NCBI RefSeq assembly: GCF_037975245.1
Contig: NC_092583.1
Location: forward strand, 15,533,264-15,597,263
From: Apostichopus japonicus
Taxonomy: Eukaryota; Echinodermata; Holothuroidea; Aspidochirotida; Stichopodidae
Reading direction: 5' to 3'
Length of the DNA: 64,000 nucleotides
Positions 25,001-35,572 of this stretch are shown piece after piece. The position numbers and the translations under genes are program-made. Position 1 is the first letter of the stretch. Each line of letters opens with the position of its first letter. The notes under the pieces are model-generated. The model saw only the letters and a program-made list of their open reading frames with translations, searched no databases and was not told the origin of the DNA.

Positions 25001-26780
25001 ACAGATTTACGACAGGAATCTTTAGCATTCTATATCGCGGAGAAAAGCCAGGCGGCTTCACATCTGATAGTTTCGGTAATTCTAGTAACGTCTAGGGGCA
25101 GTTTAGTTGAGCTATTAATCCCAGACACAGTTTTAATTATTCCAATTAAGCGATTTGGTTCCTTTACTAAACAAGCAATGAAGTTTAACATCACGTATCA
25201 CCCTCACAATGAAATTTTTCTATTGAAGAAATATTTGATTTTGTCTGTGACGTAACAATCGACCTATTTTTTGTTCTATTTTTTTTTTACTCTAAATTTA
25301 AATGTGGATTGGAATAGAGTAAAACCAAAATCAGGTTATGGATATACAGTATTCATTAAATTACAGTCCAGCCGTTGTTTAACAAATTAGGAGCACAATG
25401 GAATAATATATTTAGTGTATAATTCTCGAATATTCTCGCAAATATAGTGTACAAGAAGGATTCTGGTAGGGGAGTACAACATTTTCTCAAACAATGTGCA
25501 CCTTTTGACAAAAGATAATATGAATCGATCGATTCCAGGCAAATCTATAATGTCAACCTGTCTCAGAAATTTACCCATAGAAGATAAACAATAGCGTATT
25601 ATGATCGTAGGCTCGTTATAGGGACTATTTTGGAGGGGGTTGGGTGGGTTGGAGATATTATAACCCTTAACCTAACACTCGAAACTAAACTTGTCCCCGC
25701 ATCCTTCCAAGTGGGACACAACTGGCCTTTGGTTTACACTATTTCACACACATAATTCACCCCATCCACCTTCCCCCCCCCCCCCCCCGCCTTCTCTTAA
25801 CACTCTTTAAAAAATACGATCGTGACGTCATAATGCAATATATTATTAAAGTTTCAGATACAAGACAGAAAAAAAAACGTTTTCGTCAAGTCGGTGGTCT
25901 AAAGTTGCTTACATCCAGTGACCTGATGCTTTATGTCGCTTGGAACTAAAGTTCCAACTCTAAGCTCCGGTCGTTCTAATTTCCCTTTGGGTATAGGTTA
26001 ATAAATTCAATATGGTTGCCTAAAACACATTGGACATCTCCGTCGCCGTCATCCTATATACGGGATTTTTTGGAATCCATAATTACAGGCAGGTTTCCAT
26101 TCTCGACAGTTTTTCCACTTTCTTTCTGAACTAGGCAGGTCAAATGGGTTTAAAATCCGTCATATATACATCAAGTATAAACAGCTTAATGGATTAAGAA
26201 ATATCTAGTTTGTATATATGAATACACACACGCACTACTTTCTTCCCGCCAGTGGTTTGATAGCATTAAGAATCCCGCAGTATATGGTACGTGGTAATTT
26301 TTCAAGAAGGAAATTCTATCTACAAAAATGTTGTTGTTGTCAAATATGTTATTCGAGTTGATAAATTGGCAACATTTTCATCTTAACAAGATCATATTAC
26401 GTAACCGGTTATCGGTATTTTTCACACTGTGTAACGTGTGGAAGTCTTCAAATACTGTCAAAGAGATAATTATACAGTAAACTGATAAAATACAGTCAAT
26501 GTATATGATTTGAATATTTTCTGAATATTAAAGACTGAAATAAATGTAACTTTGTAGAGCCTGAAATATGCCAGATAGACAGCGAAATTGTTTCACGTGA
26601 CATTTATTAAGAGGGAGGGAGGGAGGGGGAGGGAGAGAGGGGAAGGGGGGGCTACGTAGAATGGGGAAGAGAAAATGTTGACCTTATTCCCCCACCCCTC
26701 AACTTGTGGTGTTGCCATTATGCATCGGCGTAGAAGAACTAGGGTACAGTGAGAGAAGAATATTTATTTTGGAATTTAAA
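22076..26780. other. Non-coding stretch
   Basis: Contains a CA/TACA tract at 22388-22412, a GC-richer islet with a hairpin at 23334-23358, a G-rich tract at 23895-23936, pyrimidine runs at 24120-24165 and 24950-24980, and a C-tract at about 25770-25790. No gene could be supported. Confidence 0.5.
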
Positions 26781-26846
26781 GCTGCAAAACAATGGAATTT
26801 ATTGCTGCAAAACAATGGAATTTATTGCTGCAAAACAATGGAACGC
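26781..26846 (+). repeat. 23-bp direct repeat at LINE 5' junction
   Basis: GCTGCAAAACAATGGAA starts at 26781, 26804 and 26827. The 23-bp period is not a multiple of three, so only the last copy is in frame with the LINE tail. The repeat therefore arose at or after insertion rather than being part of the protein. Confidence 0.95.
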
Positions 26847-26919
26847 ACTACCAAATGAAATAAAAAATGCAAACAGCTTAAGTAGTTTTAAAAGATTAGT
26901 TCAATGTTTTACCAAGTAA
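26827..26919 (+). pseudogene. LINE reverse transcriptase C-terminal remnant
   Basis: The frame reads AAKQWNALPNEIKNANSLSS, then FKRLVQCFTK and a stop. This matches the well-known end of CR1/L2/Rex-type reverse transcriptases, where a W-N-x-L-P-x-x-I motif is followed by S-x-x-x-F-K-R and a short basic tail shortly before the stop codon. Only 30 codons remain of a protein usually longer than 800 residues. There is no start codon and no catalytic domain, so it makes nothing by itself. The intact parent would copy its own RNA into DNA at a nicked target. The frame is undamaged up to its stop, which suggests the insertion is not very old. Confidence 0.85.
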
Positions 26920-27266
26920 TGACATGTTTTACTGCTCTCTTCGTTTTATTTGAAAGTTTTAGATCAGTAATTGTGTGATTTTGTTTTTATTGATTTTATA
27001 CACATTGTATAACTTTTAATATTAATAATATTCTTGTTTCATTTTGATCGTAGTTTATGAATCTTACTCGTTTATACTCATTCATAATTTTATAATTTCA
27101 TACTTCATTTAGCATTTTTTAATTTGCAACATTTTAGTTTTATACTTATATATTTTACTTGATATTTATCTATTTTTGTATTTTACGAAGGCCTCGTGGA
27201 AGATTAGCTTCAGCTAAACGAGTTACCCTCTCAAAATAAAGTTTAATAAATAAATAATAAATAAAG

Positions 27267-27626
27267 CAATGTGGTACTTCAAGTGTCATAATTAGTAGCT
27301 CTGTTCCTCACGTCTATACATCCATCACCCACAATACCAACAACCTCTATTTAATCCCGCCTTCATCTCTCTAACAAAAGCAACGGTTTATTGAGTAAAT
27401 TCGATAACAATAGTTTATCCCTTGTCAAAGTTTGTGTTGCTATCTACTATGCCCCGTGCATAGATCGATAATTAACGGTACACTACAACGTATAAGGCTT
27501 CAAAACTGTAACGCCTTCTGTATATGATACATATGTATATGGATTACGCTACACCTCGAAAAGGGATTACTTAAAAGGATATATTTTCACCCCCATCGCC
27601 CGAAAACAAGTTCAAAGACCAAGGAA
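27267..27626. promoter_or_regulatory. Upstream region of first exon A (possible promoter)
   Basis: The 360 bp between the LINE tail and exon A contain no coding frame. If exon A is a first exon, its promoter lies here or within the LINE 3' end. No clear TATA box or initiator could be picked out. The ATG context is GGAAATGT with a purine at -3. Confidence 0.25.
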
Positions 27627-27725
27627 ATGTCAGTAGCGGCTGGAGGAGGAGCAGGTCCCGACACAGGAGGGGGTAAAGACTCTCGGGGCATCTGGAACAA
27701 ACATGGACTTACAAAGTCCGAGGAG
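27627..27725 (+). CDS. First coding exon A of an unrecognised gene
   Basis: Thirty-three codons run from an ATG to a GAG|GTACGA splice donor, phase 0. The peptide begins MSVAAGGG, has a glycine-rich middle (GPDTGGGKD) and ends KHGLTKSEE. The exon at 31706-31777 begins MSSFAGGG and ends KLTRSEK, also phase 0. That shared start, shared end and identical phase are hard to get by chance and indicate duplicated alternative first exons feeding one downstream exon. Codons are more GC-rich than the neighbouring DNA. The translation would hit a stop four codons into the intron, so splicing is required. The Gly-rich N-terminus has no domain, signal peptide or membrane segment that I can recognise. I do not know the protein family. 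Confidence 0.55.
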
Positions 27726-29261
27726 GTACGACTTTAGTAACTTAGTTTGTAATAGGCTTAGAGTATTTATTGATCGAAAATAAACAACAAATTGTAGAGT
27801 AGGCTGTGCAGAGGAAGTTAACCTTTATGATATGTTGGTATTTTTGAATAAAACTTTCTTCCAACTTAATGTTGCTTAGTTGAGAAACTCACACACTCCA
27901 TCTATAGTGCCACTTATTACCCCCTACCCCCTCGTTTCCTTTCTATTAAGTATAAATTTGGCTCCTATTTAAGGTAACTGTAAATAACAAACAACGTACC
28001 CTCCCCTTCCCCCATCGAGTAACCGTTTTCCCATCCTAAGAAAACACTTTATTCTAAAACTTCAACCGTTGCTCTTCCCCACCCACTTTAATTTAGTACC
28101 GTTTATTTTCCCTATAGACCACCCCCACCCCCCATTTCCCTTCCTAAGGTTTGAAAGGGTCACTTCTATCTTATCGTATCGTACGCTTACTGCTATCATA
28201 AGAATCGTTTTATATCAGGTAAGGTCGACATTGTTAATGTAGTTCCCACGGTAAAACAATATGTGAATCAAATACCAAAGATATTTTATTCATGTTAGGA
28301 TACTTAGCCTATATGTTTCACGAGCGTTAATGTTTACTTTTCAGGGTTAGTTTTGTTTGGGAGGTGACACACATATTCTAGTTGAATTGAAAAGGAATAT
28401 GTCACTCCAGTTATTTTTCTTTCCTTTAATTTGGTATTTTTGTATTGTTTTTAATCTTTTGGGCGGTATATATGACTTACTATCACCACTTATCGATCAC
28501 TTACCAAGTGATCACTTCTGGATAAGGGTATACGAACAAAAGTCAGATATTGAAATCAATATTCCCTTTTGTAAACCTTTGCAAAAAAATTAACCATATT
28601 TATTACCTCAACGTTTTTCATGGAAATCTGAACAGCTAATAAATTCGTTTTTTAAACCTTGTTTTCTTCTTTAATTAGAAAGGGGGGGGGGGGGCTTCCG
28701 CATCGCCAGTCCAAGTTGAATTGGCTTAAATATTTAAAACGATTACCTGTTTGCTTGCTCCTCGTTTTCCATTATTCTTCTCTTTCTCTCTCTCCACCTC
28801 TCTCTCTCTCTTTTTACTTTTCTGTGACAAAAACATTGCCGCAAACTACAAAAACACTTGAAGGTGAAGCCATGTGAAAACCAACCTTTATGTGCCCAAA
28901 GATATACACTTTAAACGTACTCTCTATTGAAAATGAAAGCGAACCAACGATCGTTATCTTGAAATCGTGACAAAATCTTCGCGTCATGGTGGTTCTAACA
29001 TGTCCTGACTATGTGGTACATAATATATAAAATGGCAAACTATATGATAAATATTTTATGAGGAAACTTGGCGCCCAGTTTCTTCAGCAGGCAACAAACT
29101 ACAAATTGAGTCCAACGATCGCCAAAAAAATATATATATAATAAAAAACTATAGAAGAAGGAAATAAAACAGTATTTGGGTGACTGTAAACAGAACATAT
29201 ATCTGCTATGAAGTTGACATGTTATTATACGAGAATCAAGTAGAATTTTCCCTTGCACGGT
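27726..29261. other. Probable intron following exon A
   Basis: AT-rich with CT-rich runs at about 28775-28815, a homopolymer G tract at 28681-28694 and a perfect 8-bp-stem hairpin (GATCACTT/AAGTGATC, 28495-28513). A CAG|GTAAGG donor-like site at about 28218 is preceded by an open stretch, but the phase does not fit exon A. Confidence 0.45.
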
Positions 29262-29402
29262 ATATATGAGTACGAGTAGGAATACAAGGCGATATGTGAG
29301 TGTGAGTATACTTAACCTTGCAGTAGTATCTATACTGATGAACCGAGTACGAAAGTATACATGTAACAATACGACAGTACGGAAGTATGAGTAACTGGGT
29401 AC
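29262..29402 (+). repeat. Degenerate GAGTAC-motif repeat
   Basis: GAGTACGAGTA, GAGTGTGAGTA, GAGTACGAAAGTA and GAGTAACTGGGTAC follow one another. This is the same motif family as 17120-17310 (opposite strand) and 47869-48062. Confidence 0.6.
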
Positions 29403-29422
29403 AAAAAAAATATGTATATAAA

Positions 29423-29447
29423 GCGGGAGGCCCGGGTTCGAATCCCG
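29423..29447 (+). pseudogene. 3' fragment of a tRNA-Gly (GCC)-like sequence
   Basis: GCGGGAGGCCCGGGTTCGAA followed by TCCCG matches the anticodon-stem 3' side, variable loop and T-arm of animal tRNA-Gly(GCC) at 24 of 25 positions, as I recall that tRNA. The 5' half is absent (the bases upstream are TATATAAA) and the 3' acceptor strand does not match. It is a truncated tRNA pseudogene or the remnant of a tRNA-Gly-derived SINE, not a functional tRNA. Confidence 0.6.
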
Positions 29448-31705
29448 TTTTCAATTAGATATGTTCATTTGCCTTTGTCGTTTACCTCCAATTCATTAAC
29501 TTAAAGTATGTTCAAAGTATCTCTTTCGAGATCCGGCTTTAGGAATCACAAATGATTTTCGAGTTGGTTAGCATCATGTTTGATCCCTAGAGTAAGGCAA
29601 AATATGTCACCAAAAACAGAACTAGTATTGTTCGATACAGGTGGCAAACGCCTACAGTGGAATTACAGTGTTTTAAATACAAAAAATAGGCAAATCGGGC
29701 CTCGGGGAAACCAATGTCACGTGACACCAGTTTTGAATCCTTCGTATTTCCTTATTTATATTATGAAGGTATAAGAACACAATTTTGGTTATTCCATGTT
29801 TCCTTGGCCCTTTAAATGACCTGGCCCCAGGACTGCAGTCTATTCTGACCACCCCCCCCCCTTATCGTCAAGACTGGTTATAGAGGGGACATGTCAACAC
29901 GACATGCATCAGTCTTTTGCCTGCACAATATACTAGGATATTTTTGTCGAGAGCACCGATAATTACCGTACACCATGGCACACACATTACCGTACACATA
30001 TCACACACGCATCATTGCCGTATACCATCACACATAAAACGACGTAGTCCTTGCGGTTTGTATATGTCGATGTGTGTATATATACTGTAGCCTATTAGTT
30101 TCATAATACTATACCTGCTACATATATAACGTCCTATATATCGAACATCTTTCATTTATGATAGTGATTCGGCTGGGATGATTAATTTGCTTTTAATTTT
30201 TTAAAACCATCATACTAAACAATAACTTAAATTTTTAATAAAACTGAAATGAAGATTATAATTTTAAAGGGATGCTGAGGATTACCATCAATGTTTTTTT
30301 TTTGCATAACTGACTAGATAAGGATATATTAGAACCCCCACTTTAATAAATAGAGAACGCAGACATCGTCCAACCTCTCCTCCCTCCCCACCCCATCCAC
30401 CCGCCCCCAATTTCAACTTTCATTTCTCCAACTCAAATTCATTTAACATTTACTTTCATTAGCGGCGACTCAGCATAAAATCATGACGTCATTAAGTAGA
30501 GCTCATTCTAAGGTCATAAGAGATTTCATGACTGGGGTTATATAATGTATTTTCTGTGTGGTTTATTTCATACACTGTATATCAAATATTGGTTGTGATA
30601 CACCCATTCAAAATTATTGCGTTTCGTTTTTTACATAATTTTTCAGTTTACATAGCTAATGAACTTGTCTTCTTGGAGTATCGAGTTCTTAGTCGCGTGT
30701 GTGTTTGTTCACAAATTCGCAAAAGGCACGTTGCCATGGCAATTTGAAAGCTTGCGCATGATTGAGTATTTAGTATACACTTCAGAGATATTGTATATAG
30801 CTTTGTTTCCAACCAAATTCATTATTAGTTAGATAAGTAAATTTTGATAGAGATTTTGTTTGATTGACATGGCTAATAATTTACATTTCCAAAAAAAAAA
30901 AAAATTAAAAAAAAAAAAAAAACGTTTATAGCGGGTTGCTTGTTCTTCTTTAAAAAATCATATATTTATCTCCGAGTTGCTTAAACTTGTTTATCAGCCG
31001 TTTGAAAAAAGAGAAAATATCGAAGATATTTTACTCGATAAACTAATCACCGATTTTTGTTATATTGTGGATTTACAACAAGATATCACTATGCCACCAC
31101 GTAGTATTTATTAATATTCGATATGAAGGATCCTCTATATACATTTTTTGACGATAAACTTTTTGTGATATTTCTCTTGAACGCGAAAGGTACCTTTATT
31201 GTCAGAGTTTCTGTTTAGCGAAGCTGTGATACTTATTGCCAAGAACTTCGCGGAAAGTGGCTAAAGTTATCACGACAATCCGTGAATTTGTATTCAAACT
31301 TTACATTATACAAATTACGATTCTTTTTTTTTTGGCAATGCATATTCAAAAGAAACTATTGCGTCACATGTAGGCATAGTAATAGCATCCAGTTAATTGT
31401 GGATTCTTCAAGGCCCCTTCGAGAACAATAGAACCTTATTTCGATCTTCAAACGAATTCTTCGTTCAACCTATTTGGCGATAAACAGGCACATAGAGAAA
31501 ATATCCTAAGGAGATCAATAACTTCCTTTCAGGACCCGGTTCTGCGTACAGAGGGGGCCTGCAGTGTAGCACGCACTGTATACCATTATCTACATGTTGT
31601 GAGTCACTGTTTTTATGGGCTACAACATGTCTGAATAGAAATAGTGTGTATATTAAGTGACTCCTCTGGTGGTTTGATTTCAAGTTACATATAAAAAGGG
31701 GAAAA
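29448..31705. other. Probable intronic DNA upstream of exon B
   Basis: No confident coding sequence. A 66-nt open stretch with splice-like ends (31533-31598) was considered and rejected. A-rich tracts lie at 30890-30922. The last about 100 bp before exon B would contain its promoter if it is a true first exon; CATATAAAAAGGGG sits only about 10-20 bp before the ATG, too close to act as a TATA box for it. Confidence 0.45.
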
Positions 31706-31777
31706 ATGTCTTCCTTTGCCGGAGGAGGTGAAGAAGCTGTTGACCTATCGAAAAACAAGTTGACTCGTTCGGAGAAG
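31706..31777 (+). CDS. First coding exon B of the same unrecognised gene
   Basis: Twenty-four codons run from an ATG (context GAAAAATGTC, A at -3) to a strong donor AAG|GTAAGT, phase 0. The peptide MSSFAGGGEEAVDLSKNK ends LTRSEK. It shares MS-x-x-AGGG at the start and LT-K/R-SE at the end with exon A, 4 kb upstream, but differs in the middle, where it is shorter and more acidic. The likely arrangement is two promoters, each supplying its own first exon to a common body, giving proteins that differ only at the N-terminus. The donor here is closer to consensus than that of exon A. The product is not recognised. The common exons are not securely located; the nearest candidate is 31981-32046. Confidence 0.52.
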
Positions 31778-31980
31778 GTAAGTGGCAGTGACTTCCTAAG
31801 TCAAACTTCACGTTGCACTCTGCTGAACCGTCGCCTTGCTTTGTTATATCTATACAGAATCATAACATTAGGATATCGTGGGCCAAGTTACTGAAACTTC
31901 CACTCCCGTATTCAAAGTAATATATATAGAGAGAGGGCTGGTTGGTCATGATAACAATCTTCAAATGTATAAAGGCATAG

Positions 31981-32046
31981 GTATGTGAAGAGTATAGAAC
32001 TCATGTGATTAAGTGGTTGTCGAAAATTGAACGAATACAAAATCAA
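31981..32046 (+). CDS. Candidate common second exon
   Basis: Twenty-two open codons ([20 protein letters not shown], then NQ) lie between TAG|GTATGT and CAA|GTAAGG, phase 0 in and phase 0 out, so it can join either first exon without a frameshift. The composition is charged and helix-prone, unlike the translations of nearby non-coding DNA. Against it, the acceptor has a poor pyrimidine tract and the intron from exon B would be only 203 bp. A stretch this short can occur by chance, so this is a tentative call. Confidence 0.3.
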
Positions 32047-32172
32047 GTAAGGCATTGTTATTACTAACCTCAACCTTAATCCATTGCACTCGAGGTATAT
32101 GTATAGGCCCTCTACAGGAGTTCTGTGGGGGTGTTTGTAGTGGTACCCAGGACTCTATGGAAAACTGATGGG

Positions 32173-32400
<228 letters not shown>

Positions 32401-32404
<4 letters not shown>

Positions 32405-34889
32405 TTCACGCGGAAAAATATACCAAATGAGTCTGTATTTTGAGTCTAAACTCACCCCACGTCGAAACGGCAAGCAACCTCGGAAGAATTTCGTGTTAAA
32501 AAATTTGTGATGTGGGAATTGGAAACGCGTGTCAATGGCCTTACGATTTAAACGTCTTATTAATTCGTCTCGCTTCTTTGAACAAACGTCACATAACTCC
32601 CGCCAATAAAATCAAACCGTAACATTTACATAGTGAAGTGATGTATAATTTATACTCATCAGTTAAACATTCGATTGCTCATTGACATATTTTGTTTATA
32701 TCATGTATTCTTTATATGCTATTGCGTTTCTTGTTTGTTTTTGTTTTTCTTTGCGGAAGAACTATTTACTCTACCTTATTTCGTCGTTAGTGGACTGTAT
32801 GTGGACGTCCACGCTCATTACTCTGTTATACCTTTATTTTGTTTTTTAGAAGGTTCAACGTACCATCCATGATTGATATCAAGGAAGTCATTAAATTACG
32901 TCACTTCCTCATAAAAGTTAGTTTATCGGGAGAATGGTCGACTGTATAATGATAGACCATAAAAAGGCTTTTTGAGAAATAAGAAAAAACAATTCACGGT
33001 CGTAACTCAGAACAGGTACTGACAAATGACTATAGGTGAAACCAGTGGCGCCATTAGCAGTGTAATAATATAGGATGGGTCTGTATGGACGTAGCGAAGA
33101 TAGGACATGGCGATTATAAAGTACCGTACTTCTTTGGTTATTAACTTATTAATAAATGATTGATTAATTGATTGGTATATACATAAATCATATATCATTT
33201 AACAGAATATAACTAATTTAATTTTTTTATAGGTCTATACTATTTCAAGCAGGGAGAAAGAGGGCGCGTATTAAAACCTTTCTACAGTCAAATTTCATAT
33301 ATATATATATATTTATATATATATACATATATATATATATATACACGTAACACTCAATTTACAGTTATTATCAATATTGGTTATGAATATTCAACATAAA
33401 ATAAAAAATCCGTCTTAAAATGATAGTAATAGCAGATGCAGGATTACAGGGGATAAAAGTTGCTTAAGCTAATGCATATTTGGTAAAGTGTCCCGCGATT
33501 TGGTCATCCTTCAGAAATCATGACCGTTGCATTAATCTTATCAAGCCAGTGAGCAAACATTGGTTACGAAGAATCATTTCTGTTAATCCTATAAGCAGCA
33601 GAAAGTCATTGACATTTAACAGCAATGATGAATATGGCACCGTATATAATTATGCAGTTTTTTACTTTATTCTGTCTCCATTCGTTTCGATCGATATTCC
33701 CATATCTGCCGTTGGGAATTTTACAAGTTATTTCTTTGTTTCTTTAGTTTTACTAAAAAAAAAGGTTTACAGAGAAAGGCATATGGGTTTCATGTACATT
33801 GACCTATAGTTTGTTAGATTTGTCCGTTAGATATGATACGTATAGTAACCACGCATAGCCTATTTGTTGATTATGTTATTGCTCTATAGGCACTTTAGAT
33901 CTTAATCTGCATATGGTACATAAATTATAGTTCATTTCAGTGGCGTAGAAAGATCTAAAATGTCTTGTGGGAGAAGAAAAACTGACAGGATTTGGGAATC
34001 TTTCAAATGAAGATTTTTTTTCGTATACATGCCACAAAATCCAAGGCGAGACATTTAACATTTGAGACTCAAAACGATGATTTAAGGAAGCGAAGGTAAA
34101 CCCGAACAAACTGTATATATGCGGCGTTTATCTGTTTTTCTACACCCTAACCCCCCCCCCCCCAACCCACAAACATCATGCAGAGGTTATATGCAAGTTT
34201 GTTTATCTGCAATTCTCCTATGAATTATATTCGTTTTGATACTTTTGATACTAAAGAAGAGTCACGTCTTGAGACGGAAACCAAAACAACTTGATCTATC
34301 CACCGATAACCCCAAGACCCCTTTCATTTGCGACTGTAACCACGTGAACATGTCAAGTGAAGTATCACGTGTCCCTTCGAAGATGAATAGATTCTACACC
34401 TGAAGTTCTTAAAGGCTGCGCCGAGTCCTGCGAAGTAGGCGTTGACATTCCAATACCACAATACAACACTTTAAGAATATGCTCCATTTGGAAGTCGTAT
34501 TCTGTGAACAAGCTATAACCCTCCTGCGAACGACGAAAGCGCGGTTTGAACGCGCAAAACCACGTGACTCGATAGTTCATACATTCCTTTAACCAACAGG
34601 GACAATGACCGAACAGAATCATTTTATGATAGAATGATTTTTACTTTGATTTTTTTACGTCTGACTTCATCAACTCGTGAACTTTTGAATCGATTGAAAA
34701 AAAAATCGCCTACTGCGCCTAGACTCCAATCGATAAACACATGATGATCAACATTCAAGTAAAAAGTTACATTATCGACTCTTTAAGTACTCGTGAATGT
34801 CATGTAAAAGTGCATTTGACATGCAAGCCATCTGCAATCGTTATTTCTTCATTTTATTATAACGGATATACATATATTACTATACATGA
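32401..34889. other. Non-coding stretch
   Basis: Contains an AT tract at 33297-33345, a strong-looking acceptor at about 33230 that leads quickly to a stop, and a hAT-like terminus string (CAGTGGCGTAG) at about 33939 without a partner. The longest frame is 109 codons (33480-33809), not coding-like. Confidence 0.5.
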
Positions 34890-35335
34890 TGTAGTTGTCA
34901 CAGCAACGGAATCACATCTGCCATAAATCCCCACTTGAAATATAAAAGTCCGGACTTTTAGTGCGTAACTGCAATATAGGGGGGTTTAAAAGCCATCGTC
35001 CCGTGTCGACAGTATATAGTAAAATATTATACATTAACAGCGGGAAAATGCGTGTTTTGTAAGGAAACAGGGAGTTGAAAACAGTCATTATATAGATGTC
35101 AAGGTGTACATGAATTACAACATACAGTTGTCATAGCAACGAAATCGAACATGATAGAAATCAGCAAGTGAAAGTAACAGTAATGAATATTAGTGCGTAA
35201 CTTCAATATACGAGGATATAAAACCATTTTTTTTTGTCTGTTGTCGACGGTAGTACAAAATCTTATATATTATAGAAAAAATATCCGCGGTGCAATGAAA
35301 CAGAGAGTTAAAAGAAATGACATTGCGATCCATGA
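34890..35335 (+). repeat. Diverged tandem duplication, offset about 232 bp
   Basis: Matching landmarks appear in the same order in both copies: GTTGTCA-AGCAACG (34894, 35128), TTAGTGCGTAACT (34958, 35190), GTCGAC-GTA, a TATATTATA-like stretch, and CAG-GAGTT-AAA. Spacing is 232-234 bp. Copies have diverged substantially, with a small deletion or insertion in the middle. Confidence 0.7.
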
Positions 35336-35440
35336 AATTTCTTCACTTATATAAGTTATAGTCACGTGAGTGATAAGCATATATCGTTTGGTAATAGTAC
35401 GGATGTTCATATGTACCTGACATATAGATGCAATACCTAG

Positions 35441-35572
35441 GACAGGGGGAGGCAGGAAGTTGAATTGCCTAGCCACGTGCCGCAACAGTTAAGGGTGTAC
35501 CAATATGGCGGTGATGAAAAAATGGACATTTTACATTATCCGGCGAAAACGTCAGGAAGCCCGGTTATATGA
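35441..35572 (+). CDS. Candidate 3' coding exon (low confidence)
   Basis: Forty-three open codons follow a TAG acceptor-like dinucleotide, in phase 0, and end at TGA. The translation (starting DRGRQEVELPSHVPQQ, with VYQYGGDEKMD in the middle) is hydrophilic and more GC-rich at the DNA level than its surroundings. Phase 0 is compatible with the + strand exons upstream. There is no matching family, the pyrimidine tract is weak and no polyadenylation signal was tied to it. An overlapping frame starting at the ATG at 35505 (context CAATATGGCGGT, a YY1-like string) is the alternative reading, so at most one of the two is real. Confidence 0.25.
   Translation, partial: DRGRQEVELPSHVPQQLRVYQYGGDEKMDILHYPAKTSGSPVI

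Larger units (their letters stand above)
26781..27266 (+). mobile_element. 5'-truncated CR1/L2-type LINE, 3' end
   Basis: The segment encodes the last 30 residues of a LINE reverse-transcriptase protein (26827-26919). A 3' UTR of about 340 bp follows. It ends in a CTCGTGGAAGATTAGCTTC stem-loop region, AATAAAGTTTAATAAA and a short AATAAATAA repeat. A terminal hairpin plus a short tandem tail instead of poly-A is typical of CR1/L2-like non-LTR elements. All upstream ORF sequence is missing, the usual outcome of incomplete reverse transcription. Three 23-bp repeats sit at the truncated edge. No flanking target duplication was found. Confidence 0.85.

Noticed and set aside
31533-31598. 22-codon phase-0 stretch between CCTTTCAG and GTT|GTGAGT
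   Set aside because: Would be an exon between the two alternative first exons; possible, but the residues are unremarkable and chance cannot be excluded.
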